Shown: positions 12,540 to 62,429 of the stretch, piece after piece
Position numbering within the stretch: position 1 is the stretch's first letter
Layout of the letters: each line of letters opens with the position of its first letter
Assembly: GCF_015706575.1 (NCBI RefSeq)
Contig: NW_024037058.1
Location: 15,769,547-15,833,546 of the forward strand
Direction of reading: 5' to 3'
Length of the DNA stretch: 64,000 nucleotides
Origin: Patiria miniata
Lineage: Eukaryota; Echinodermata; Asteroidea; Valvatida; Asterinidae
The notes under the pieces: generated by a model
What the model was told of the DNA's origin: nothing
The model's input: only the letters and a program-made list of their open reading frames with translations
Databases searched by the model: none
Made by a program: the position numbers and the translations under genes

Positions 12540-12592
12540 CAAGGGCTTACTATTGGAAACGAGGTTGAAAATAAAGTAAGCCCAGTGGACGA
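12540..12592. repeat. Conserved-loop hairpin 2
   Basis: AGGGCTTAC pairs with GTAAGCCC around TATTGGAAACGAGGTTGAAA plus a few bases. Compared with hairpin 1, one stem pair is G-C there and C-G here, while the loop is nearly unchanged. Confidence 0.7.
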
Positions 12593-13208
12593 CGTTGGTC
12601 ATTTCGAGTTTCTAGCGGAGATGTGGTTTGGCGCCCTCTGTTGACTCTTATTTATTCGTTGGAACGTTTTCGCCAACTGTAAACATACGGTTTCATGGTA
12701 CCTTCTGTCCAGCTTTGGCCAATAGAGGGAGCTGTTTAGGAAATCGAACAAGTTGCTGATTTCAATTTTTTCTTGAAATGCTCCTTCGTGATTTGTTTTT
12801 ACCACATTGTTAGTAGTCAATAAGCACATTAAAGTTCAACTTATTTAGACGTGGACTCATTCGAGGCAGAAGCCCATGTGACATGATTTTTTCAGATTTT
12901 ACTCTTTGGTGAGATTCTCTGATTTGTTTTAATTCAATGACGAGGAACCAAGAGATGAACAAAATGAAATCAGGTTAAAGTACATTCTGCTGCGCTTATG
13001 GCGGACACTTTTTGATTTGGGATTACTTTGTGTGACCACAAACCCAAACCCATTAACCTATATACCAAAATAATGTCTCTCTATTGGGTCACCCGAAATG
13101 CTAATTATGGCCAAGTCCAAAAAAGGCATCCAAGGCTACCGCTATACGTATAATTGTCAGCATGTTTCAACGTACATTTGTAGCTGTAATAGTCCTAGAC
13201 GTAGACAA

Positions 13209-13529
13209 CAGGGGCGTAAATCCGGGGGGGGGGGTGTGCAATTGAATCATCCCCCACCCCCACTATTTCGTGATGAGAAAAAAATGCGGATTTTGAGGTA
13301 TTTTTCGACCATTCAACAACCAAAATGTATTTCATAGCACTGCAAAGTGGAGAAACAAAGTACAACAGTTTTTAAAATGCGCTGTTTTGATGTTAGCGCG
13401 AGTATACATACTGATATACATCTATATCCTGAAGAGCGCCACCTAGTGTAATGTGGTGTCCAGCCCCCCCCCCCCTTTCGAATTTTTGGTCATCCCCATT
13501 CCCCCCACCCACACAGATTTACGCCACTG
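13209..13529 (+). mobile_element. hAT-like G-run element, 321 bp, with 8-bp target duplication
   Basis: Terminal repeats CAGGGGCGTAAATC and GATTTACGCCACTG are flanked by GTAGACAA and ATAGACAA (7 of 8 match), the 8-bp duplication typical of hAT transposons. A G run follows the left end and a C run precedes the right end. No transposase, so mobilised in trans. Related copies lie at 3608-3900 and 34310-34531. Confidence 0.8.
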
Positions 13530-13739
13530 ATAGACAATAACTACAGACAAGAGATTCGGCCGCTGCCTAACAACCATTCCTAAACTGATTTGAAGCAGTA
13601 GCGCCCTCTAGTGCACGAACAATTTTACTTTAAGGAAGTCAAAACGGTGATTCGATAATTTTCCTGCAGCTCCTCCGCGTGGAATTTCTACTTAAAACTT
13701 GATTAAAATAGACGACTCTATATTAACTATCGTTTTCTT

Positions 13740-16700
13740 TTTTTTTTAACTAATTTTAGTTCAGTCTGTGTTTGAACAAAGTCCCTCATGATTGTTAAAA
13801 AGAAGTAATTTTTATACTCATTTTATAAATACCCTTTACTTTGTAATCGATGTTTTCTAGACAGTGTAAATCCACTTTTATCATTTTATTAGAAATAACC
13901 TTCATTACTTTGTCTTAGATTATTTACCTTTTTACTTTAGAACTAGATAGAAGAACACATACTCAGGTATACATTGTGTAGAAAAGATCAATAAGTCGAG
14001 CGATTAATAACAGTAAATATGCAACGTCACACAAATCCGTCCATTGTTTATATAATATTCAGATTCTTGTTTTTAATAGGAGTGGCTGGTTGAAGAACCC
14101 ATCAGTAGGGAAAGTCCTATAAACAAAAACACAGGTTATAAACTCTGGCCAGCAACCTGCAGAAAAAAAATTAGGGAAGACCGCGATTTCCTAAACAGTG
14201 TTATTTAGGAGAGCTGGAAAAAATCCATGCGGATGGCACTTTAAGAAACCAGTTAGTGTTAAAGAAACAAAATTACTAGAGAACACCTGCCGTATAAGAA
14301 CCAATCGAAGTACATTTCGCCTGCTGTCAGTAACACTGCTGTGTGTCCCAATGGCACCTTTCCACTCATTGTGAGTAGCTTCTACCCTTTTTATAAGGCT
14401 TGCAGTTGGAGCTCGCTATATAGCGCTACAATAAGCAATGTAGCTTCAAGTTGCCCCAAACATATCTATACATTGTCTCCAGAATGTTATTTCAGTGCCA
14501 AAGCGGATATTCCGGGCGTCCCAAGCCGCTGCACACAACCCAATAATTGCTTCTCACCAGCCTCTGAAGGGAGAAACACAAGATGTAATCGTTCAAACAT
14601 CGAGGGAATCGCAACCACGTGATAAAGAAGAGATCTTTGAGTGCACTGCCTGAGTCAATACGTTAAGGGCGTTTGGTACCAACTATTTTCTCCAAAAGCA
14701 ATTCTACCGAAAGGATCTTTCACGAGGCTTTTTTTCTTTGTGAAAAATGATTGGATCGTTCAAAAGCGGAAAGCTGCTAACGTTTTTCACAGTAAGACGA
14801 CTTCTTAGGAAGAAAATTTAACCGTATCAGGACCCTGGTATTTTGGGTCTTTCCAAAACTGGAGGGGCGGGGGCACATTGTGCCCTCCCTATTCGTCGGC
14901 CGATCTTTCAAATGCTTTCAGATTTGGCACATACAATTTTGTGGTCAATATTCATCCAACCTAACAACCTTTGGCATTGAATGTCATCGCTAGAGGGCGC
15001 CCACCCACTGGGAGGGGGGGGGGGATTTGTCATTGTTCGTGATTTTGTGCCAAAGAATAAATTTTGTTCAACCGCAACAACTGAAGGTCTTATGATAATA
15101 TTGTAAATACATTGCATTTAATATCTAAGAACTGTCAAACGAATACTCAAAAACAAAGAAAAGTGTCGGTGCAGAAAAGGTAAAAATTAAAACCGGCTTT
15201 TTCGTGCCAATTGGGTCAATATTGGTTTAACTGCATGCTCTGTTGTTGGTCAAAGGACCTTGAAATTTAGTCTAAAGTGAAAACTTTTATCAAATGACCG
15301 CCACATATTTATTTCATAAATTTTTATCTTCGTACGAGTGCTCTGAGTTCCACTAGTCCACGTGTATTTTAGATTTTCTGAAGTGAAAGGTCAATTTTTG
15401 GCACGATATTTCTCTTGCACGTCATGCGATTTTTCAGTTTCAGTAACAATTTTACAAAGGACTTTTCCCGAGGGTGATTTTCTCAAGAAATCAATGTACC
15501 AAATTTTTTTCCGACTTTTACATGCTAATTTTCCTATTAGTGGAGGGGTCTGGAAGTGCGCCATCAGTAGTCAACTTTCAGGCTCTATTTGTTTGCATTT
15601 GAGATTGCACATAGAAAGGACAATATTCTGTTTATAATTTAAAAAAAAAAAAACATGTTCCGGTGAAATTCAGTAGTAAGTGGAATGTACTCATTGTAAA
15701 CAGCCAAGGCTGTAGCCATTGGAAAATGTACTAAGTTCTAATGCGTTACTGGTTATAGGTAATGGCTCTGTCAGCATCAAAAAATGAAACTGCCAAAATA
15801 TAATGAAAAATCCTTCTTGATTGTAGATAAATAATAGGATCAAGCACCCTGTGAAATCTTTGGGCCTCGGCTGTAATGTCCAAGATAAGGGAAAGTACGA
15901 TGGTTAGGACCTAACCATCGCGAAAAAAGACTGCTTTTCCCTTAAGCACTCTCCAAATTAACCTCATTAACATTAGTTTGCATTTAGTTACATATATCAG
16001 TGAATGAGAATTATTTTCCCGATTGACATACTGGGATCATACCACAAGAGGGTGCAAGTCAAAACTTATTTAATAAACATTTTGGAAATCAGGGTTTTTA
16101 ACGGAAACCTTGCTTTTTGCATCGAGAAAATGAAGATGCATTTCCACAGTTTTTTTTCGAAAAGTATATCCTATAATGAGCTGCAATTTCACAGGTAAGT
16201 TTGTTTTAATAATTTGCTTCAAATGTATTGTGTTGTTGTTCCGTAAATCGACAGAAAATACACATTTTTTTGCAAATGTTGTTATTTTTATTTAGAAACG
16301 AATGGTTTAATGTTTAAGTTTTCATGTTTTAGAGTCCCACCGCTGGTATCAAATCATTTGCTTCAGGGTCAGTTTTGATCTGAAACCAATAACGAAGGCC
16401 GACAGTAGACACACTTGAAGAAACAGGATTTAATTTGTAAGTACAATGTTTTTATTAATGCAATCCATTGACTAAAATATATCTACATTGCATGTATTTT
16501 TTTCTTAACATTTACAAATAAAAAATCCGTGTATACATTTTCAAAAACGAAAGAAAATTTGCCTTTTTTTACATACATTATCCGTGTTTAATCTAAAACT
16601 TTATCAAATGACAATGTGAACACAAAATCAAACTATTAATAGAAACGAAATTCACCATTTTTAAAAAATGATATATTATATTAACATAAGGAATTGTTAA

Positions 16701-17270
16701 GACATTAGATACATCATGACTATACACAAAATAAATTTGAGGAAACGGTGCTATTTGGATTGGCACCCATATCCTAGAGTGGAACTTAACGGAGTCTGTT
16801 ATTGTTGTGCATTCATAGACTTCAATACTGCAAAAACTATGGTGTTGAATTAACCTTGTTTTGAATCTACATGGGGCCCTTTGTGCAATAAAGGTACGAA
16901 AAACTAGGTCGTTAATCTTAAACCAGAGTTTTGCAATGTTAAAAAAATATAAAGACAGATGGGAGCTTGACTTTGAAGCCTCAAAATAGCCTACAGGCAT
17001 TACGATTGTACGGACATAAGTTACTTGTGGCCTGATATTGTTGCTGAATATTTTGTCACCTCAGTTTAAGGACATACAGCTGTTACTGCATTTAGTACAT
17101 ATCTGTTTGATGATTGCCTTTAAAATACGAAATTCACACAGTCAGAGAATCAGCGAGACAGCTTTTTTGTTTATAACTATAAGCAAGAACATGTTTGCAT
17201 AGGAATTATTTTAAAAGGGAAAACAAACACAATAAAACAATTTAGAATTCCAGTTGGATCACTACATCAT
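13740..17270. other. AT-rich DNA without recognisable genes
   Basis: Long AT-rich stretch downstream of the receptor. A 14-bp G run stands at about 15009. Frames here are short and lack family motifs, including one of 135 codons on the minus strand (17000-16593). I see no RNA gene or clear transposon boundary. Confidence 0.4.
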
Positions 17271-17960
17271 CGTTAGGGTATTAAGATTGATAATCCGTTC
17301 GTTCGTTAGTCCCTCCACATGCCTGCTGTCTTTCAATTGGTCTTACAGTATGTTTGGCTGTTATCTGTCCGTCCATCATACCTTCAGTTTATTTCGGATA
17401 CCTGTCTGTGCGGTCAACATTGTCTGTTCAACTTGTACAAAAATGTCTGAGTATCCCTTCTGTTTTTTTTCGTTGGATTGTCTCACAGCTGATAAAAGGT
17501 CAAGTTAATCCACAGTCTGTTCGTTCGTCTCCAAGATCATTGCGTTCTGTACCGTCTGATTGTTTTCGTCTGTCTGTCCGTCAATAATGTATGTGTTTAC
17601 TCATGAGTCGTCCGTCCGTCAATGTCTGTTGGTTTGTCTCATAGAGCTAATCGAATTAAACACTGCTCTATGATTGGTTTAAACAAATCTGTCTACGATC
17701 CGTTTGCCCAGGGCTGTCAAGCTCATATGAAAAATTTCTGCCTCGTACTCCGTGTTAATTTGTCAGCTGTCTGGTCGTGTCGACCTTCAGTTCGTCAGAT
17801 GGTCTGTCAATCCGTCAGTCTCTTGGTTATTTGTCGGTCGGTTGGTTACTTATTCGTCTAGTCGTCCGTCCGTCTGTTTGTCATTTCTTTCGATCGTCAT
17901 GTCCGAACCTATTCCGGTTTTCTCGTTATCAGAATTTGTGTCTTTTATAGATCGTATTTT
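17270..17960 (+). repeat. Degenerate GTCC/GTCT low-complexity tract
   Basis: Repeated GTCCGTC, GTCTGTC and TTCGTTCG words over about 700 bp, interrupted around 17650-17740. Looks like a decayed tetranucleotide satellite; the overlapping open frames come from this composition. Confidence 0.65.
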
Positions 17961-20640
17961 TCGTCTTCCCAGTTGAAATTCCAAGAGAATCATAACCGGG
18001 TAACGTTTACACCATGGTTATAACGTGAACAATCGTAAAAGTGGCGACAGGTCTTTTCAGTTACAATGTACCAAGGTGATTTACTCTGCACCACAAACAT
18101 ACATGAATGTGCATCTTTTGCAGACTTTTGCCGAGGCTATGCAGTTACATGTACCATGAGCCGGCAGCTCAACATGAAAACTTTGAACTGTGGCAAATAT
18201 AAACAGGGACATATCTTAATTTGATTTGCCCGTGGATTCGCCTTGAAAAAGCGCCATCTCTAGAATATAATACAACCTAGTCAATCGAATACCAGTCTTT
18301 AAGATAAGTTTAGGCCACAAATTGCAAAACAAAGGTTAATATCATTTGAATTGAAGCTAATGACTCCAGAAACAAGTATCATTTAACAGTTACTTCTTAA
18401 GCAACCATCTCAGTGGGACTTCAAAGCCATCTGGATATGCACAGAGATATCAATAGTAATTGCACAGCAGACATATTTTCAACAAGGAATGATAATCTAG
18501 TTCACTGCACTGCCAAATAATTATCACTGAAATTTGGGCTTGATTGTCATATCTTTTCTCAATTTGTTCATTTTCTTCCCCCAGAGTCAAATTAAAAATA
18601 ATAAGAATTAGTTTCTTGTATTTTTTTTTATTTAGTTAGTGCACAGTAAAACTACGGTGAATGTGAGTTGACATTCAAGGGTTAGTAACCGTGCAACCAA
18701 ACAACAAAGTCGTGCCATTCAAAGATGATACTTAGTCCTCGAGTAAATAAAGTTATTAATAATGTATTGTTTTGTATTCAAATTATGGTATATATGCTCT
18801 ACATGATCAAACACGTTATGGAGAACAAGGTTTGAAAAGAGTTAACTGAAGAGCTTTTGCCTAAAATTTGACTTACATTTGCACAATGACAGCCTCATAA
18901 CGTCATGATATATGTTTTGTCCAGTAAATCACTTTAAGTATAATCTGCAAATTTTCGTTGCAATAAAACCTCAACATATTTTCTTTGAAGAAAAATATCG
19001 ACAATGCTATTGTAATATATTAATTGTGCAACACGCTTCTTTTTTTCTTCCGATTTTTTTAACTTTAATAATTGCACTTGACGGGAATATTCTTTTCTTT
19101 GTATTTACAAAACAAAAACTGATTCTATATGGCGGGCCTGAAGGAACATTATAAAGTTGGCGCGAATTTAAAATCCGAGGCTGACAGAAACACGAGGTTA
19201 AACCACTCTAGTTTGTAATAGTCCTTTATTATGCTGCCACCATTTCAGTCATGTTCCCTGTATCCAATAACAGCACTGAGTGACACTTTTGTGTGTGTAA
19301 AAACCAGACTCTTCCTTCCAGCCTCGCTTTGGTTACATTGATTTGAATGGGGAAAAAAATCAAATGGCTGCAACATGATAATGGTCTATGCCTCAAACAC
19401 CACAATATCGGGAAGTCAATGTTGAGTTTATCTCCTTGATTGCACACTGGCTATTTATATTGCTTGCAAGCAACAATAATACATTCCTCCAATCTTTACA
19501 TTGCCTTTTGAACACTCAAAATAACACTCTTGGTTATGCATGTAGATTATAAATTTACCAAATTACAAATAGTCATTATCAGACACCATGCATTTTAATT
19601 TATATTTTTGCAATTGCTGACGTTGACAAAATCTTGTCTAATAAATTGTAAAGTAATTACAAAGAAAGCTTTTGACGAGTATCATCTTTCCCAACCTTAC
19701 AAATACCAAAGATTGATGATTACAAAGCCTCTCCTACGTCTCGTTTGTAGGTGATGCAATGTCTAAAACCTTGTAGCTTCTTCCTCTGGTGTTCTGGACT
19801 CGAAGTCTGTGAAATGTAAAGTGAAATGTCGCATTAAGGCTTGATTTTCAGAACTACACAAGTGGACAAGCATTACACTCACTGTGTGGACTAACGAACA
19901 AAAGATGTCCACCTAAATAAGGTAGTAGCGACGTTGTGTGGACTTGCCCACGTCCACACAATGTTTTCCCCTCTCTGGAAAACAGGTTAAGATACATTTT
20001 TGGGTTAGGTTTATCCGTGGCAAAATGAAAAAAAAGACTGAAGGGAATCATATAAACAACTTTAGGTTGAAAGAGTTTTCACATTTTGAGAAAAAGGATT
20101 TTTTTTCACTGGTTTTTCGTAACTACACGTTACATGGGTGTTTAGGAGAAAATACTGGCACATTTAAAGCCAGTCCGAGAAAAGTACGACGAACTGACAT
20201 TTCCCCTCATCCAGGGAATTACTTCGTTCACAAAGCTGTGGTTCCGTACGAATCCAGTGTATTTTGCAATGTATATGAAGATAGGTGTACACTGTGTGCT
20301 ATAAGAACCTCCCATTTACTTCTGCTTAATATAGTGTTCTTACTCAGAACTATGTTGTGCTGGAGAGAAAGAATTCCCTGACCAAAACTAACATTGTTTC
20401 CAAGACCTTAGATGTTTTTACTAGCGCGAAAAATGAAGAGTTTATTTCCAAAACGTGATATTCGTCATTTTGAATCCTGATCTCTCCTTGCTGCCCAAAA
20501 GCAATTTTGACGGCTGTGTAAAATTCGTAAAAGTTGAACATATTTCAACTCGGGCGAATTTCGCAGCGAATGCTTCATGACGTCAAATTCGCTTCGCATT
20601 CGCATGCAGTATGAACCGGGATTTATATACTTAAACACAA
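17961..20640. other. Stretch without supported genes
   Basis: AT-rich DNA beyond the receptor's 3' end. A 10-bp perfect inverted repeat (TTGTGTGGAC/GTCCACACAA) lies at about 19934-19962. A 147-codon frame at 19938-20381 begins inside that repeat and has no recognisable domain. Confidence 0.4.
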
Positions 20641-20693
20641 CTTTAGAATACAAGAAGGCGAAAATGAAGTTTGGAAGCAGCTGCTTTACTGTT

Positions 20694-20699
20694 TTTATT
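20694..20699 (-). terminator. Candidate poly(A) signal of the receptor
   Basis: AATAAA on the minus strand, about 140 bp past the stop codon, the first canonical hexamer met downstream. Position suits a short 3' UTR but hexamers are frequent in this AT-rich DNA. Confidence 0.35.
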
Positions 20700-20837
20700 C
20701 TTTAAAGTTTCATAACCATGATATTTTTTCGCTTTTCTCAAATGGATATGTCGCGTCTTGGACATAAACTCTTCCATTATTTCCGCCAAATATCCTGAAC
20801 CGGAGAAGATGGCGTGGCTTAGAAAACACGTAATTGC

Positions 20838-57544
<36,707 letters not shown>

Positions 57545-57879
57545 GGTGGCCCTGGATGACGACGACAAACGATGACGACGGCGACAGTGACACAATGGTC
57601 TGCAACTGCACTCCTGTCACTGGAATTATTACCTACTCCGCGCTACCCTCGGCATGTTATGCGGGGCCTAATCAAGTACTGCGTAATATACTGTGTATAG
57701 ACTAGCGATCCAATGAACCGGTACTAGACGCACGGTGCGTTGACGATGTACTCCACTCACACACACGACGAGTCGATTCTGCCAGTTGTTGTCACCGATG
57801 ACTCTCTCCACGCTCACTTTCTCATTCAGCGTGGCACGGGCCGAACTGCGCTCCGCCTCAAACTCGTCCCAATTGATTC
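57545..57879 (-). other. Candidate 5' UTR part of first coding exon
   Basis: Upstream of the ATG the minus strand is CpG-rich and unlike the AT-rich surroundings. A plausible acceptor (CTTATCCCGCAG|GAATC) lies at 57880, so the ATG exon may be an internal exon whose leader starts at 57879, with transcription beginning further right. No TATA box was obvious. RNA data would decide. Confidence 0.35.
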
Positions 57880-58713
57880 CTGCGGGATAAGAATGACATT
57901 CACGCACCATTACATGAAAAACCCAGATGGAAACTGTTGCCCAATAATGAACGCATTTGTTGTTTGTGTGAGTTTATGCTGGCACGCTCAAGTAGTAAAT
58001 TTAAACAACGTTTATTTTGTGAAAGCTGAGAGAGGTTAATGTATACGATCTATATGAATGTGGCAAAATTGAAGGCACCAAAATGTGAAGCGGAAATGAA
58101 TGCTCTAAAAATAGGAGGCAGCACAGGAGTGACAGGACGACAGAATACAGCAGTCGGCTTTGGAGTGTTTTAATAAAGAAACTCTCAAAACTCTATGAAA
58201 TTAAATTTCCACTGCAGTGCAGGAATGCCTTTCCTTGTTTGGGATGTTTCAGAGAAAGCGATTTTTGACGGGTCAGGAAGGGAGCCAGTAAAGTTCCGTT
58301 TATGGAGAATTACTCATGGAAAAAATGCACCGCCATCACAGAGTTTTATTCAATGCCACGGGCTATTTATAGATACTTAAAGGAAATGCACAGCATCGAT
58401 TGGGTTCGACCAATAATTACCGGCAGTTTTCTCGGCGACCGTGAAATGATTAAGAAGAGGGTCATGAGTCAAATTTCAGGCAGCAAGTCAAGATTTCCGA
58501 CAGCTCGACCGCGTCCTTTTGTACGTACAATATGGCTAAGGATTGGCAAGGGGCCGGGGTATTGTTTGGGGGTCTGTAATCTCGAGGGATTTCCTGGTGT
58601 GTCTAACATTACTGATCCCTTCCTTCCCAATGTATTCGCTGCCTGTACAGTTTCAACAACAACAACTTTAAATCCCATGCGATGGTCATATTCTTCGCTC
58701 TCACCGTTATTAA

Positions 58714-59096
58714 AGGGGCACTAAGTCCTGAAATCCCCGAATATGTCATGTTTTGGATTGTTTACTTATCTTATTTCAAACATTTGGTTGAAAGGAAACC
58801 AACCTAATTTCTTTACCGTTCCCGAGATAGACCGCTTGTTTAAATCGGACACGACGGAGTACAAATACGTTTTTCCCGTCATTTTCAGTAAATGTACGAT
58901 GCACGTTGTGTGTAAAAAGTGGACCCCGACATTCGTTCTCGCACGAATAACACAATAACACAAAATGTCCAGTGTTTAAAGGATAGTTGTGTGGATGTTT
59001 ATATCGTACTTTAAATGTTCTTTCTGATGAACATAATTTCGTTCAAAGCGCGCATTGTAGCCCAATTGGGCGTATTCCAGGACGTCTAGTGTCCCT
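58714..59096. mobile_element. TTAA-flanked element, 383 bp
   Basis: AGGGGCACTA and TAGTGTCCCT are inverted repeats (9 of 10) with TTAA on both sides. Non-coding MITE upstream of the receptor. Confidence 0.8.
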
Positions 59097-59099
59097 TTA

Positions 59100-61298
59100 A
59101 TGGACGCTTGTAACGTCGAATATTTTCCATCAAATTGTGTGAAAGAAAGGTACAGCATTGTGGATATCTTACCACCTTAATCAATAGTCTGGTTCCATAA
59201 CCAAAACATGCTGGCCTTTCTGACAAATCTTAGGTCAGGAAGCCGCCACGGCTAAAAAATAAACGACCAATAGCTTTTACTTTGGGTTGAAATACCATGA
59301 TACCAAGATTACTTTGTTTGTATGTGGCCTGCATGTATTAATTAGGACCTACACTGACTGAAACGTCAGCATTTGCATGGTTATAACTAGAATTACCATT
59401 CCTTTTGGGGTTAGTCGCTTCGTAAGTGAACCAAAAACTTCTCACAACAATGCCATTCAAACTACTTTTGGATGAAAACATTTCTGATGTGACTGACTTG
59501 TGGAGAGACAAAAAACAACAACATCAAATCAATTTTCCCCCTTGGCTCCGAAATCTGGATACGCCGTTGCTATATAATAATCCAAGAATAACAATGCATA
59601 TGTTCCGGAATGATCCGAATTAATGTCAAAGACCCTGACATTGAGACCAATGTCCGGAGGAAGATTCGCTGGATAGATGACAGTCAAGTAATAACGACAA
59701 AATCACGAATCGTATCTAGTCACATCGGTGGTTTGGTTGGGTTGTGGCATCTGAGCGGAACGATAACATCGAGTCCTGGGTCGTGATACAGGTGGGGAGG
59801 AAACGCGGATGGGAACACTAGCCTCAAGAGGCTTCCACACGGGCTATTTCGGTGCACTTCCAACGGGAAATAACTTAAGTGACACTTTGAGGGTGACTAT
59901 ATACGGCGCGTATGATTCATCCCATGCTATGAAATACAAAGGACAGCCCATACGCTCATGCATATAGGCTATGAATAGCTGCTGGAATGGCCGTGGGACT
60001 TTCAAGATATGTTTTTGGAAATGACTTGTTATTGTTTGTTAATACGTTTTACAGGGTTTTATTGAGATGGTTGGTGAGTGTGCTAAGGTCAGCGCAGTGG
60101 GTGCCATTTCCAGTTGGGTTATTTATTGTTATTGGATGTTATGATACTGTTGTTATTGTTTAATTTCAAAATGCAGTCTTGAAGTGACAGAAATAAATGC
60201 AACTGCATGGATTTCAGAAGGAAGGATATACGTGTTTCATGGAAATGTAGAACGTTGTGTCTTTCGCCAATTAATAATGTTTTGTGTGTGTGAATTTTCA
60301 AGTGTTTAATGCGCTCTTTGGTATGATTTAGTTGATTTCCCTTGTAAAGTCACTGAAGGTTCTCTCGATATTAATCCATACTTAAGGACGGCTTCCGTAT
60401 TACGCCTTTGTCGTATATCACATCTTGTCTTAAATGCAATGCCAACTAAAATCAAATGATTAAGACGAGCTTTAAACTGTATCCTCTAATTTATTACAAG
60501 TATTCATTGTAATGATGTGAGTCAAGTCTGAAGATTGTGTAAGATTAGAGACAGAAGGATGTAGTTCGTTTATTATATACAGTTATGATTTTTAAGCAAA
60601 GGCTTGGTTACCAATTATCAGTGTATTGCATATACGGAAATACCATATTTCCATAATGACCAAAACATCTGTGTCCTTCAATTAGTGCCATATCAATAAA
60701 CGGGGTTTCGGTGGCATTTCAACATGAAATGACGACCTGCCTGTTGTCATCGATACCTGTTCAAGGGTTTCAATCGTGTAACTGGGTTTTTTTGCTTTTG
60801 TTGTTCTTTTGCACCGTGCTTTTTATATTCTGCTATTTGCTATTTTTTAAATGGCGATGTAACATTATGTTCAGTAATTTGTGCACCATTTTTTCAAAAG
60901 AGGGCGCGGATTTGTTTTTTCTGTCATTTATGGAAAAATTGTTTTTAATAGTTGCCTCATTTTTTCTTTTAAAAATGATATCAACCATTCAAGAACCAAT
61001 CAAACTGAACTGCATGCACTCGACATTAAACTCACCCTAGGGGCACTGTGACACGTTTTGGAGTTATGTTAGGGGGAAGATATATAGTTTGGACGGACAA
61101 GACGTAACGATTTCCGTCCATGTAGTTCACCTTGTATCTAGACGTAAATAACTGAGAAGCGAGTTGAACAAGTTTTTCGATCATGTGTCATGTTAACAAT
61201 GAAGTTGTCAAAAAAAAATCATTTGCGAATCAAATCGACTCAAATGAAATTAATGAGAACAATTCCGTAGACCTGCCAACCGAAAGAATCGCAGGTGG
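59100..61298. other. Stretch without supported features
   Basis: AT-rich DNA upstream of the receptor. A 109-codon frame at 60711-61040 is hydrophobic only through T-rich composition and has no recognised domain. Confidence 0.35.
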
Positions 61299-61306
61299 CA
61301 CATTGT

Positions 61307-61699
61307 CAGGGTTCGACTTTAGCGGTAGCCCGATATGCTAGTCAAAACAGCGGCGGGCTAGTCAAACTTTAAGTAGCCCGGCTGGCGAGTCAACAATTAT
61401 TGGGCTACGGCAAAGACAAAAGGACAGGAAGAAATAAAACATTACATTCAGAGATCAAAGCTGTATCAATCTGTGTCTAATTGTATTAACTATTTAGGGT
61501 TAAATTATTAGATTGGTTTATTAAAAACACTGACAAGATTGCCTCAGGATACACGTTTTAAACGTACATGCACATTGCTGTTGATGAGACACTCTATACA
61601 AGAAAAAAAATGCGGGCTAGTGAAAGTGCCCGGGGGCTAGTTATACGAGTCTGTTTCAGCAGCCTGGCTGGCTGAAATACAAATTAAAGTCGAACCCTG
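61307..61699. mobile_element. hAT-like element with GGCTAGT words, 393 bp
   Basis: CAGGGTTCGACTTTA and TAAAGTCGAACCCTG pair as inverted repeats; flanks CACATTGT and CACATCGT match 7 of 8. GGGCTAGTCAAA-type words recur near both ends. No transposase. Confidence 0.85.
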
Positions 61700-61954
61700 C
61701 ACATCGTACCAATACCTTTTATTTCTAGTATATAAGGACTATACGGTTAAAACCAATGTTGTTTCAAGTACAACCGATCGTTTATTTTTCTTCGTGACTA
61801 CGGAAATCGTTCGGCGCTGAGGTCGTTCGCGTCATTACAGTCCACCGATTTTTATGAAAGCAGAGGAGATTTTTAAAGATATTCTTTCGACTTTGTTCCA
61901 TTACGAATGTGACTTTTGAATGTTTAAAAAAAAATATATATATTAAGTAATTCT

Positions 61955-62290
61955 TTCCTATTTTGGGGGTTTGTACCCTCTGGAAAAAAAAGCCTTTTAT
62001 TTATATTTATTTGAACACAAACAGATCCACCTTGCGGATAGACAGGTTCCCGGTCCGCACATCATGGATTATCAAAAAAAAAGCGGGGGGGGGGGGCGGG
62101 AACAAGTCTTCCCAGCAGGAACTGAATTCATTGTCGGGCCGTAAAAACAAAAATCGAAATTTCGTAACAAACAATTCCAAAACTAAAAGTGGGCAGATTT
62201 TTTTTTCGGTCGATGTCTCATTAATGTGAATAAATTATGTGCTACTAGACAGATAGCAATAAAGCAAAATATTTTTTTCGGGGTAAAAAT
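61955..62290 (+). repeat. R3 direct repeat, copy 1
   Basis: ACAGATCCACCTTGCG, GGGCGGGAAC, GTCGGGCCG and AAAGAAACATGGGCAGTAACAT recur in order at 63115-63480. Includes a 12-bp G run. The pair is about 1.2 kb apart and diverged. Confidence 0.65.
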
Positions 62291-62429
62291 GAAAAAAAGA
62301 AAGAAACATGGGCAGTAACATCCGAAAACATGCCTTTTTTTCTAAAGCTGTTCGTTTTTGTAACAAGATAGTGTTACTCGCAACATTAATCATAGATAGT
62401 GCTGGTGGCACCTTTTAAGCATAACATAT

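Noticed and set aside
11957-12590. Terminal direct repeats of an LTR-type element
   Set aside because: The two similar 50-bp segments are hairpins too short for LTRs, with no coding sequence or primer site between them.
17254-17976. Several overlapping frames of 70-84 codons
   Set aside because: They come from the GTCC/GTCT low-complexity tract.
19938-20381. 147-codon plus-strand frame downstream of the receptor
   Set aside because: Starts in an inverted repeat, low similarity to any known domain, AT-rich composition like surrounding non-coding DNA.
57545-57595. Extension of the receptor N-terminus by 17 residues
   Set aside because: The upstream codon is TTG; the ATG at 57544 has an ideal Kozak context, begins a signal peptide, and an in-frame stop lies upstream.
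57668-57910. 80-codon frame upstream of exon 1 as an extra coding exon
   Set aside because: An in-frame stop separates the receptor ATG from upstream sequence; at most this is 5' UTR.
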